A DNA stretch of 64,000 bases from Sycon ciliatum (lineage: Eukaryota > Porifera > Calcarea > Leucosolenida > Sycettidae). This document shows, piece by piece, positions 55,735 to 64,000 of the stretch. The stretch lies in contig NC_088654.1 of assembly GCF_964019385.1 (NCBI RefSeq), positions 15,344,863 through 15,408,862 of the forward strand, given 5' to 3'. Within the stretch, counting starts at the first letter, position 1. Every line of letters starts with the position of its first letter. The notes under the pieces are model-generated. The model had not been told where the DNA came from, did no database searches, and worked only from the letters and a program-made list of their open reading frames with translations. Position numbers and translations under genes: made by a program.

Positions 55735-56040
55735 TAAAATCAAGTTTTCACCAGTTGTACTCTTCGGGGTGCTGAGTCGAATGGTTTTGGTCCGAGGGAG
55801 CTTAGACGCTCCCTTCCTTCTTTATTCCCGATCAAACTTGCGCACTTGCACTGAAACTGGTGACTACACCCTACTAGAAGGGGATTTGTATGCGAAATGT
55901 CACTCAAAGCGCCATTTCGTTCTTATAACAGCACTGGTGACGGCGACTGGTCCATATGATGTAGTCTTTTGGACGCTGAGTCGACTGGTTTTGGTCCGGA
56001 AAGGCTGCAGTGCAGTGTTCGGCCCTTATTCTCAATCGAA
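55735..56040 (+). repeat. direct repeat pair, units of about 85 bp
   Basis: GCTGAGTCGAATGGTTTTGG at 55770 and GCTGAGTCGACTGGTTTTGG at 55976, each followed by diverged matching sequence with TTATTCCCGATCAAAC / TTATTCTCAATCGAAT. Confidence 0.7.
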
Positions 56041-56161
56041 TACGGGTGAGTAAGCGGTCACATGCTCATTCGTACACAAGTCACCTGGTTATCGTGCCTG
56101 CAGGCTACAACTTTTATAAAACGTTCCTGTCACTCGAGTTGTACCTTTGAACCTTTGAGTT

Positions 56162-56270
56162 GAACCTTGACGTGGTAGTGGTCTCCAGACCAAACCATCA
56201 CTAGGGATACAAACTTTCCATCTCGACAAACACCTCGTGAACACCAGATAGCAGCGTAAGTCAGTGTCGC
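56162..56270 (-). repeat. reverse copy of the 23633 dispersed repeat
   Basis: ACCATCACTAGGGATACAAA and CACCTCGTGAACACCAGATA match the complement of 23633-23740; the hammerhead part is absent. Confidence 0.75.
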
Positions 56271-56424
56271 ACGTGGACGGTGCTGAACAAATGCTGAGGA
56301 CTGTTCAGCACGTCGAAAAGCACGAGCTCCAACGTAGGCAGCAACACACGATTCCCCAAGTATCGCCGCAGTCACACCATTCTCTTCTTCACATTGTTGT
56401 CCCCAACGCGGGCTTGTGAATCAC

Positions 56425-56634
56425 CGTAAAGTCTTGTAAAAAAGCCGCACTTGAATAGAAACCGCCCTCGAATAGAAGCCGCAATTTTGGGCCCATCAAA
56501 TCACACATAAGCCTGGTTTTAGTGTTGACATACATAGGAATACCTGTCTTGTATAGAAACCTATCTCATATAGAAGCCTGCAAAATTTCACCAAGAAAGT
56601 CATAGAAGCCGCGGCTTTTATACAAGACTTTACG
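56425..56634. mobile_element. 210-bp MITE, CGTAAAGTCTTGTA family
   Basis: CGTAAAGTCTTGTAAAAAAG and reversed CGTAAAGTCTTGTATAAAAG ends; GAATAGAAGCCGC-like words are repeated inside. Confidence 0.88.
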
Positions 56635-56706
56635 ATAGATGGTTTGGAGGGAGCAGCGTTGTAAATGGCCAACAGTCCTCAGCCTTTGTTCAGCACCTCC
56701 CTGAGC

Positions 56707-56845
56707 GACACTGACTCATGCTGCTGTCTGGCGGGTGTTGACGAGGTGTTTGTCGCGCTGGAAAGGGAGAGCTTCTGTAAGTTTGTATCCCTGGTGATGG
56801 TTTGATCTGGAGAGCACTATATAAGTGGTGCTCTTCAGATGAAAC
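56707..56845 (+). repeat. direct copy of the 23633 dispersed repeat
   Basis: Keeps TTTGTCGCGCTGGAAA, GTATCCCTGGTGATG and GAGCACTATATAAGTGGTGC but jumps from CTCTTCA to GATGAAACG, so the hammerhead core is deleted. Confidence 0.8.
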
Positions 56846-56999
56846 GATTTATTATCCTTAACTTAAACCATAACAGACAATAGCCAATGGTGTGGGTTTC
56901 CAATGTGCAACTCGACCTCCTTATTACGTTGATAAGTTTTGTCTCCTCGAGAATAATACTTGGTCTGCGTCATCAATATTGTCGCATATCTTTCAGTTT

Positions 57000-57820
57000 T
57001 GTTTGATGTCGCCAAAGCTCACTTGGCAGCCCATTTCATCCCAAGTTCGGTCAGTAAGTTTGTTGAATAGTGCCTGACAGTTCTAGCTAGATTTCGAGTG
57101 GATTTCGAGAGCGACGGTTGGGTGATTCTGATTGATACCACGCCGCATCATAATAGATGATCTTGTCACACTGCGCAGGCAAGAGCAGCACGATGCACAA
57201 GAAAGTAATCGGCTTCTCGGAATCAGTTCGGTTTTGCAAAGTGGCCGAGATCGCTTACCTCGGGGATCGCTCGTCAAGCTGAGGTCGCAGTTCCCTCACC
57301 TCCAGCTCAACGTTCGGAGTGTCCAGCGGATTGTGGAGATTTACAAGTACTGTATGCGTCGTTGTCGTTCAAAATACAATTAATTATTTTGCAAAGAACG
57401 GCGACTGATTTGAACCACACAGGTAGTCGTGCAGCCCACGCAAAGTCCTATGGAGAAGGCTCGGCTTCTCTTTAGAAAATAGCCAGGCAGCGGAGAGGAA
57501 TAGAGATGAGCTTGCGAAAGCGAGAGAGTCGATCCCGAGCAAAAATATTTGTCACCAGCGCCGAGAGCAGCAACAAGGAGGAGCAAAAAAAGTATGAACC
57601 CTTCCTTGGACAATAAAATCCCCATGGCTAGTTGTTATTTTGTTCCTTACCTCCCATTGTGCCAATTTTTATCGCCTCAAGTGCACGCATTGTTGTCCAA
57701 AGTATCAGTTCAAATTGTAGAAAGGTAAGCGACAGTATTGATGACGCGGACCAAGTAGTTAATAAGATAAATGTCCATTCCTGGCCTGTCACAGCTTGTC
57801 ATGCTTATCCTACCGTTTTT
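57000..57820. other. no exon recognised before exon 3
   Basis: Short frames only; the last about 40 bases supply the branch and pyrimidine-tract region for exon 3. Confidence 0.4.
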
Positions 57821-57828
57821 TTATCCAG

Positions 57829-57960
57829 GGTTCGACCTGAGTCCGTGTCTTACTGACACTGCGGATCTGATGTCTCCGTTCACCAGAGGAACATCGCACA
57901 CAGAGAGCGGGACGGAGAGTCGTCCCACGTCTGCTGCCAGCATATCGCGTCGCCAGTCAG
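57829..57960 (+). CDS. lhx: LIM-homeodomain gene, exon 3 (Ser/Thr-rich linker)
   Basis: 132 bases, phase 1 to phase 1. The preceding acceptor has a strong T-rich tract (CCGTTTTTTTATCCAG), and the donor is CAG then GTAAAG. Codes GFDLSPCLTDTADLMSPFTR and a Ser/Thr/Arg stretch with SAASISRRQSG, possibly a phosphorylated linker. It has no recognised domain. Assignment rests on matching phase with exons 2 and 4 and good splice sites. Confidence 0.75.
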
Positions 57961-58325
57961 GTAAAGACTGACTGCTGTTGTATGGTTTGCTGATGTGTGT
58001 GTGTTTTTTTTCCTTAGGTACTGCCTCTGTGTATGCGAGTACATGTATGTGGGGGGGGGGGGAGGGGGAGGGGTGTGTGTGTACTGTGCATACAATGCAT
58101 ACACTTCTGGGATCAATAACCCTCTCCTTGCACAATACACCCATCTCCTACCAATCAATACTCAGACCTGTGGTGGGCCTCAGAGTGGCACATTGTATTT
58201 TTTGGCACAACCTTCGATTTCAAACTTTAACTTGGGTTCCACGTATCATCTCAGCATGTCGCGCAGTGACTGACGTGTCCAGTGCTACCGTTTCGTTCTC
58301 ATTAATTCGTTTGTCCCGTGTTCAG

Positions 58326-58615
58326 TGTCAAGCTCGCAGTCCATGTCTCTGGCGACACCGATGGATGACTGTTCGACCGACCTCGGGCAGGACCTTGACC
58401 TGGAATTGAGTTTGTCTGAACCGTGCGAGTCGCTGAAGGAAGAACCCCTGGATCCTGCTCAACCACCGAAGAAACGCCCGCGAGGACCTCGGACAAAGAT
58501 AACTGAGAAGCAGCTACGGTTGTTGAAAACTGCGTATGATGAGAACCGGCACCCTAGCAGTCAAGTGCAAGAACGATTGCAGGAGGATACCTTACTGACA
58601 CGCAACGTTATCAAG
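58326..58615 (+). CDS. lhx: LIM-homeodomain gene, exon 4 (homeodomain residues 1-46)
   Basis: Codes residues 298-394. It opens with a Ser-rich and acidic part (DLGQDLDLELSLSE), then PPKKRPRGPRTKITEKQLRL begins the homeodomain at about residue 349. RGPRT, KQL-x-x-LK-x-A, Q-L-x-x-x-T-x-L and R-N-V-I are as in Lhx1/5 and Lhx3/4. Donor AAG then GTCAGC (phase 0) falls between homeodomain positions 46 and 47, a well-known conserved intron position in LIM and other homeobox genes. Confidence 0.93.
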
Positions 58616-58675
58616 GTCAGCTATGGCATAATGTGCTTGGCATGTATGTTTTCCCTCCCCCCTCCCCGCCTCTCT

Positions 58676-58738
58676 CTCTCTCTCTCTCTCTCTCCTCCCA
58701 CACACCCTACCAGTCTCTCTCTCTCACACACACACACA

Positions 58739-58796
<58 letters not shown>

Positions 58797-58812
58797 CTCT
58801 CTCTCTCTTTCT
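58676..58812 (+). repeat. CT and CA microsatellite in intron 4
   Basis: Alternating (CT)n and (CA)n blocks. Confidence 0.97.
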
Positions 58813-59846
58813 CTCTATTGCTCGCTCGGTCTCGTTAGTTCCGACTGCAGAGAGCATGTTTGGTTTGTGATTCAGTTCGCCCAAAACAAGTGTACCAATC
58901 TTTCCATTTGACCTCCGAACTTAGAGGTAGCATTGTTGGCGATATATAAGAGGCGGAGTTGTCGCCAACTTCGTGTGACTTCCTGAGGAAAACCAAACAA
59001 ACAGTAGAGGTGATCGGCGAGAATTGAAGCAAATGGTTTATGAAAGTTGTCGTCCTACGACTGCAGTGTTGCTTGATGAACACGGGATAGTACGTATGAA
59101 TCCATTTCCCGCCGCAAGGTTTTGCAGGGCAAGTTCACTACAACCTTGCGCACCTTGACACCAGCTCTGCATGAAAGGTCATGACCTTCATAAGGTCATA
59201 CGTGTAAATGTATTGTATTGGGTTGTACCTGCCCAGAAAGGGGGCAACTTGTCCCGCAGAAAGGGGGTGGCCATCATCGATGCATACGTCCCATTCAAGT
59301 ACGGGTCCGGCACTGTGTCAGGACCACTGGGATGTGCACTGTTGCAGGACACAAACTTGACTCACTTGATTGGACCTCACTGAGCAGCACTCTACATTTG
59401 AACCTCACTCATCCGGACACTTTAGGCCAGGGTCCCGGGCACTGTGTAGTAGTAGTAGTAGTAGTAGTCGTATTTATTTTATGTATCATCGGATGCCTCA
59501 ACAGTGATATATACAACTCTTAAGAGGGCCGATAACGGGATAAGTGAAGAGGAAAAGAAAAGAAATAAGGAGAACAAATTGGAATCCAGACATGTATGTG
59601 TTGGAAAATCCAATCCATGCCTGGGCACATAGGTTGCATGTATGTCTGCTTAAGTTACAATTGTAAATCAAGGAGGAAAAAGAATTACATGACAGTGGTT
59701 TTTGAGAGCCTGGATTTAAACCCCCAATCCATGGAAAATACTAGTCCAGATCATCGAGACATTACCATGCCAGTGAACATGTATAGAGTTAAGAGGGTAT
59801 TTCTGCCTTTGTCTCATCTGTTCGCTCTGTTCTGCCGTGCACACAG

Positions 59847-60030
59847 GTTTGGTTTCAGAACCGGCGCTCGACTGAAAAACGGCACGAGAAGAAGCTTCTG
59901 GAGGCAACGCAAAGCGATTCGACGGCAGCTGAGCTCAAGGACTCGTCTGACGCTCTAGATTTGCAGGCGAAGGGTTCGTCTCCACAGGATGCTGGGCAGC
60001 GGCCCAGAAAACGGAATCGTCGGAAGCGAG
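59847..60030 (+). CDS. lhx: LIM-homeodomain gene, exon 5 (recognition helix and nuclear signal)
   Basis: Starts VWFQNRRSTEKRHEKK, homeodomain positions 47-60 plus tail, with W48, F49, N51 and R53 all present, so DNA binding should be intact. It ends with RPRKRNRRKR (residues 446-455), a likely nuclear localisation signal. Acceptor CACACAG, donor CGAG then GTCAGT (phase 1). Confidence 0.93.
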
Positions 60031-60219
60031 GTCAGTTTTTGTTAAGGCCGCTGATTTCCGCGTTGGATGTTGTTGTCCTTTTATTTATAGTCGTTCAACC
60101 AAACAGGCAATGGATTCGTCTCACAAGGAGACGACTTAGAAAAGAGGAGAGGGCAGAAAGAAGGGATGTGCCTGTTCTCCCCCAAGAATGCTCATGTGCG
60201 TGTGGAAAACATTCATTGG

Positions 60220-60598
60220 TTTGAGGGAAAGACACAAACGGGAAAAGTCTGAAGAAAAAATGGACTGTCACCACCAGGACTCGAACCAGGGACCTTCGCT
60301 TGAGGCCAGTGATGCTCTAACCACTGAACTACTGCAAGTCTACATATTTTTGGCCCATTCAAATTTCGGCCTCCCAGGGCTAAAACACATTTCGGTCGCA
60401 TCAAATGTTCGGCCTGGACTGCTGCCACATGTACACTGTCACACTGAACCTTGTAAAACAAATTTCGGCTGCAACAAATTCTACCAAACATGACCCGGCC
60501 GAAAATAGCCGAAAATAGATATGCGCCGACTATTTGTCGACTTATAGTATGGTGTAGCTGTCATCCTAGCAGAGACCATTCATATTCTTCAGACTTGG
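60220..60598 (-). mobile_element. family-1 SINE split by a mariner-like MITE
   Basis: SINE parts 60220-60331 (body GACACAAACGGGAAAAGTCT, B box CAGGACTCGAACCAGGGAC) and 60548-60598 (TATGGTGTAGCTGTCATCCT) join perfectly when 60332-60547 and one TA are removed, as shown by the intact copy at 21161-21335. Confidence 0.9.
60332..60547. mobile_element. 216-bp TA-flanked MITE nested in a SINE
   Basis: CTGCAAGTCTACA and reversed CTATAAGTCGACA ends, TA at 60330-60331 and 60548-60549. The interior (CATTCAAATTTCGGCCTCCC, AACACATTTCGG) is shared with 62290-62515. Confidence 0.92.
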
Positions 60599-60614
60599 TC
60601 TGTGGAAAGGTTAA

Positions 60615-61333
60615 CCCTTTCCGTGCTGGCCCCTTTTACTCCAGCAAACTGACTTTCAAGCGCACTGACTCTCCTGGTGTCGTTTTCGCGCACAGGTCCC
60701 AACGAATTTTTCTCTCAGTTCAGTTTACCTGGATGGATTTTCATCATCCTGGGCTTGTTGGAAAGATCAGGACCAAGCGAATCTATCCTGGTAGCTCTCA
60801 AGTCAATATGCATGGCGGTACAACTTCTATGTCCTGTCGAAACTACTTCACGATGCCTCGGAAAGGCACAGCAACTCGATCTCACATTCTTTTTTCGGTT
60901 TCTTGTTCCAGGTCAGCCGATTTTCACTATTCAAACTGCGCTGCAAAGCTGAGATCCACGTGCTTCCGCTGGTGTCCATTACGCATGCGCTGTACCAAAG
61001 GGAAATCCCCTGGCACGCAGCAGAAAACTGCGAATGCACGAACAAAAAACTCACGATCGCTCAGTGCCGTGAATTTTGTGTTCACACCGTCGCCGCTCCG
61101 TCAATCTTTCTCCTATCGTGAAGAACTTTATATTGCTGGAAAGCTGAGCTCAATACCATTCCAACGGTGTATCGATTGTCGCGATAGACTTATTTTTGAC
61201 GGAGTTACGAAAGTTTGTACACTGATCTATGCACAGCGATATACTGCGCAAATCCCATGACGTCTATTGACGTCACTAGCCGTTTGGCGTACAGCGCGCA
61301 TGACGTCTATAGACGTCATTAGCACGGAAAGGG
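60615..61333. mobile_element. 719-bp piggyBac-like element
   Basis: CCCTTTCCGTGCT and its exact reverse complement at the ends, flanked by TTAA at 60611-60614 and 61334-61337. TTAA plus CCCTTT-type ends is the piggyBac signature. TGACGTCTAT-GACGTCA words are repeated near the right end (61258-61320). A long open frame crosses it, but no transposase motif is seen. Confidence 0.92.
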
Positions 61334-61337
61334 TTAA

Positions 61338-61790
61338 CGCTATCTACGGTTAGGTGCCGATTATCCGCACCTTCAGGGTACGGGGTTGTGCACAGGGCGT
61401 TCAAATCAGTAGTATGCTTGGATAAGGTAATGCAAGGGCGTCGGACACGCTACAGTCACTACGGTGTTGACCGTACCACCTTTGCCCCCAGTCACCCCTT
61501 GAATCAATATAATACACTGATCTGGGCACTGAATTGCCGAAATTTTCGTCTCAGCCACCCACTCCCCCACGAGTAATTTGCGCTTCAGATGTCTGACCGT
61601 ACCACACTAAAATACCTTACAACGCCCATACACAGTCTACACAATATAAGACATGCACATCCCCTCTTGTCTCCATTATTTCTCATACTCTTCGGCTACT
61701 AGACACACCCCAGCTCCCAAACCACGCAATGGGATTCATTCTGACTCAAATCTGTTGCCATACATCCTGTGCACCATTTTTAAAAGTCGA
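61338..61790. other. no exon recognised (intron 5)
   Basis: Ordinary-looking sequence; CTGACCGTACCAC and TTGACCGTACCAC (61467, 61588) echo 48740-48775. Confidence 0.4.
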
Positions 61791-61794
61791 ATGG

Positions 61795-62135
61795 CGTGTC
61801 GGTTGAGGAAACAAATTCTCGGTTCGCATGAGACTCGGCTGGAAGCCGATTTTTCCGCATCCGCACTAATGCCACCACCCTCTAGTATCAAGGCGCAGAT
61901 GCAGCTCCTAAACGGTGGGAGGTGAGTAGATCAGACCCACCACAAAGTGGTCAAAGACCGAAAATCCCATTCACTGCATCCATGTTTCCCGCGTGCCAGG
62001 CCACGGGTTCCCAAGTGATTGTGGGGCACAGCATGGCTGGAAAAATCCTTCCGCTTTGGGTGGCTGTGAACATAACACCAAGCAGGACTTGAACCTGTTT
62101 TCTTTAATCATGGTCTTAGACCATGCCACTATGGG
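61795..62135 (-). mobile_element. SINE-like repeat, family 3
   Basis: Full-length reverse copy matching 39205-39530, including AGGACTTGAACCTG (B box) and TCACTGCATCCATG. Confidence 0.85.
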
Positions 62136-62289
62136 TGCATTCGAACTGTCACTCATTGACTTTTCGAGCAGTTTCGTTATTCTGAAGAGGTTGCCTTTTT
62201 GGCCTCTTCTGAAAAACGAAACTCCTCGAAACTCCACAACCTCATCCGATGGGAGAGGTGGACTAGTTCCGAAGAGTTTGGAATAGCTA

Positions 62290-62515
62290 CTGTAGGTCGA
62301 CAAATTTCTGTCCATTCAAATTTCGGCCTCCCAGGACTAAAACACATTTCGACGGCAACAAATTTTCGGCCTCTACTACAGCTGCCTGTACACACTGTCA
62401 CAATGAACCTTGCAAAACAAAATTTCGCCTGCAGCACATTTTCGGCCAAATCGATCCGGCCCAAAATAGCCGAAAATAAAATTTAATATGCGGCGAAAAT
62501 TTGCTGACTTACAGT
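62290..62515. mobile_element. 226-bp TA-flanked MITE
   Basis: CTGTAGGTCGACAAATTTC at the left and, reversed, CTGTAAGTCAGCAAATTTTC at the right; TA on both sides. Same family as 60332-60547. Confidence 0.9.
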
Positions 62516-62714
62516 AGGTGGAGATGGATTTGTTGGTGTGGTGACTACCGGACTACGCCGACTACAGACTGCTGACTGCTTCTCCATGTGTGGTGTGTGC
62601 TTGGCTGCGTGTGCTTGGCGTGTGTGTATGCGTTGTGTATATGCCTTGTGTGGCTTGTGCTCGGCGGCATGTGCTTGGCGTGTGTGTATGTGTTGTGTGT
62701 GTGTGTGTGTGCAG

Positions 62715-63037
62715 ACCTGGAAGCGGCCAACAGCGCGGTCAGCTCCACGACCAACAACCTGGAGCTGGGATCGGTCACCGTCAGCCAGGCCTCGCCGGGA
62801 CTGGACAGCTCGGCCAGCGTCGGCGGTAGGCCCGTCACCACAACCTCGGCGTCCAGCGCTACTACAGTGGTGTTGGCGGCGGCCAGCACCTACACCGGCG
62901 GAGCTGCCGCCGCTTCGCACATCAAGGCCATTGCCAACATCTCCACTCTGTCGGACACAGCAGAGGCGGCGAACACGGCGAAGGCCGCGTCGGAGACGAC
63001 GGCAACGTTGAACACGGAAGCCGCGTCCGTCTTGTGA
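62715..63037 (+). CDS. lhx: LIM-homeodomain gene, exon 6 (C-terminal Ala/Ser/Thr-rich region)
   Basis: Joins exon 5 in phase 1 and codes residues 456-562, ending at TGA 63035-63037. It is rich in Ala, Ser and Thr (SSATTVVLAAAS, ASETTATLNTEAASVL) with no recognised domain; such tails in LIM-HD proteins often act as transactivation regions. The acceptor is the end of a GT repeat (GTGTGTGTGTGTGCAG). The last about 75 bases are tandemly duplicated downstream. Codon use is GC-rich compared with flanking DNA. Confidence 0.85.
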
Positions 63038-63165
63038 ACTTCACGGCAAGTGCTACAGAGGATGTGGACAGGACTGAGGCAGCGAACATAGCGGCTTCAT
63101 CGGACACAACGGCAACGTCGAACACGGAAGCCGCATCCATCTCGTGAGTCTCACGCCATGTACTA
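62963..63165 (+). repeat. tandem duplication (period 110 bp) of the gene's 3' end
   Basis: GAGGCGGCGAACACGG ... GAAGCCGCGTCCGTCTTGTGA (62963-63037) and the following about 40 bases recur at 63076-63165 as GAGGCAGCGAACATAG ... GAAGCCGCATCCATCTCGTGA. The second copy is 9 bases shorter inside and also keeps a stop at the same place. Confidence 0.9.
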
Positions 63166-64000
63166 CAGGGAATCTGCTTCGTTTGCTGACAACGCTAAAT
63201 CTCTCGTCGAAATCGCAACCATCTTCTGGATGCTGCATTGAAGGCGACGGCCACTGTGAAATGGATTGTCCCGGAAGTTTTGGGGCACGGTCTTGCACCC
63301 TGTGGCCAGCGTGAAGGATGATGAGAGCAAGTCTGCAAGTAACCCCCCCCCCCCCCCAAACCCCTCTCTCACTCACACCTGGCTCGCATGCTGACAATGT
63401 TGTTGCTGGCATTGGTCTGTCATCTCCCTCAGCAGTTCGTCGCCGAGCATGCAACGCACAGTGTCGAACATGGTGGCCAGGACTCATGAAAGTGACAAAG
63501 AGTACTACAGTTCCGTCACTCGTTCGGCATCAATCTCGCGCGCTCCAGGATAGGTGCCGTGAAGCAATAAGTACCTGCATGAATACCTGCTGGCACTAAG
63601 TGTTGTCCAACTTCCAGCCATCTCTCAAAGTAAGCGATACATGTGCCTCGTCGCTTATCAGACCGCCCAGTCTCACGGTACCGTCGTCAAACCATCTCTT
63701 CCGCTCGTTGTAAGCTCATCAGAAGAGCTAAAAGGTGGTTTACTAGACAAGAAAACGATGCTCTACATAGTCTCGCCCCTCAGTGCATGTGTTGGGGGTA
63801 GGTGGGGGTCACATAAGATATAATTGAGTTTGGGAGCCTCCGAGGTCTCTCCCATCAACCGCTCCTCGCGACAGTGATTTCAAGGCATCCTGACGAAGGC
63901 CATCGTACGCGAGCATTGAGCGCTATCACGAGTGAACGACCTGCGAGGGGTCTGTTGCTCATCGTGCCTGTCATGATCGTGTGCCACCGTTGGCGTGAGC
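63166..64000. other. downstream sequence, no gene recognised
   Basis: Probable 3' UTR and flank of the LIM-homeodomain gene; a 16-base C run is at 63343-63358. I see no clear AATAAA close to the stop codon. Confidence 0.4.

Noticed and set aside
60490..61260. 256-codon frame
   Set aside because: It runs from a MITE through a SINE remnant into the piggyBac-like element and shows no transposase motif.
63705..63735. Another hammerhead on the minus strand (CTGATGAG near 63716)
   Set aside because: The following bases read CGGAAGAG instead of CGAAAC and no stem I or III pairing is found.

Overview
This is a gene-poor, repeat-rich stretch of a metazoan nuclear genome. The evidence is two split genes with canonical GT-AG introns (a rhodopsin-type GPCR and a LIM-homeodomain transcription factor), very abundant microsatellites, tRNA-derived SINEs, non-LTR fragments and many short inverted-repeat transposons. 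The divergent GPCR and LIM-HD proteins, together with the mix of elements (hammerhead-bearing repeats, a DIRS/Ngaro-like element, Harbinger, hAT, mariner and TTAA elements), suggest a marine invertebrate. A sponge or other non-bilaterian is possible, but this is an inference and I cannot name the species.

Layout. 1-3.9 kb: end of a large TTAA-flanked element, a foldback MITE, and a tandem repeat carrying a hammerhead-ribozyme motif just ahead of a non-LTR reverse-transcriptase tail. 4.2-10.7 kb: a probable Ngaro/DIRS-type retroelement with split direct repeats in the order A1-internal-B1-A2-B2. A Harbinger MITE sits inside A1, and A2 is the matching empty site. The interior holds an RNase H-like tail, a 200-base assembly gap and large minisatellites. 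10.9-15.7 kb: retroelement debris. 15.8-18.7 kb: two-exon GPCR gene, + strand. 18.8-44 kb: no convincing gene, but SINEs, palindromes, two more hammerhead motifs, an intact copy of the TTAA element (36955-38000), a 356-bp near-perfect foldback, hAT MITEs with 8-bp target duplications, and long GA, CT and CAA tracts. 44.2-63.0 kb: six-exon LIM-homeodomain gene, + strand, 562 codons when spliced. Its 12-kb second intron is full of hAT, mariner and SINE insertions. 63.0-64 kb: downstream sequence beginning with a tandem duplicate of the gene's own 3' end.

The two genes have no visible functional link. One is a putative plasma-membrane receptor and the other a nuclear regulator. The most unusual content is the set of hammerhead-ribozyme motifs in dispersed repeats and the Ngaro-like element with its built-in filled/empty Harbinger pair. 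All calls are from reading the sequence; no database search was run.
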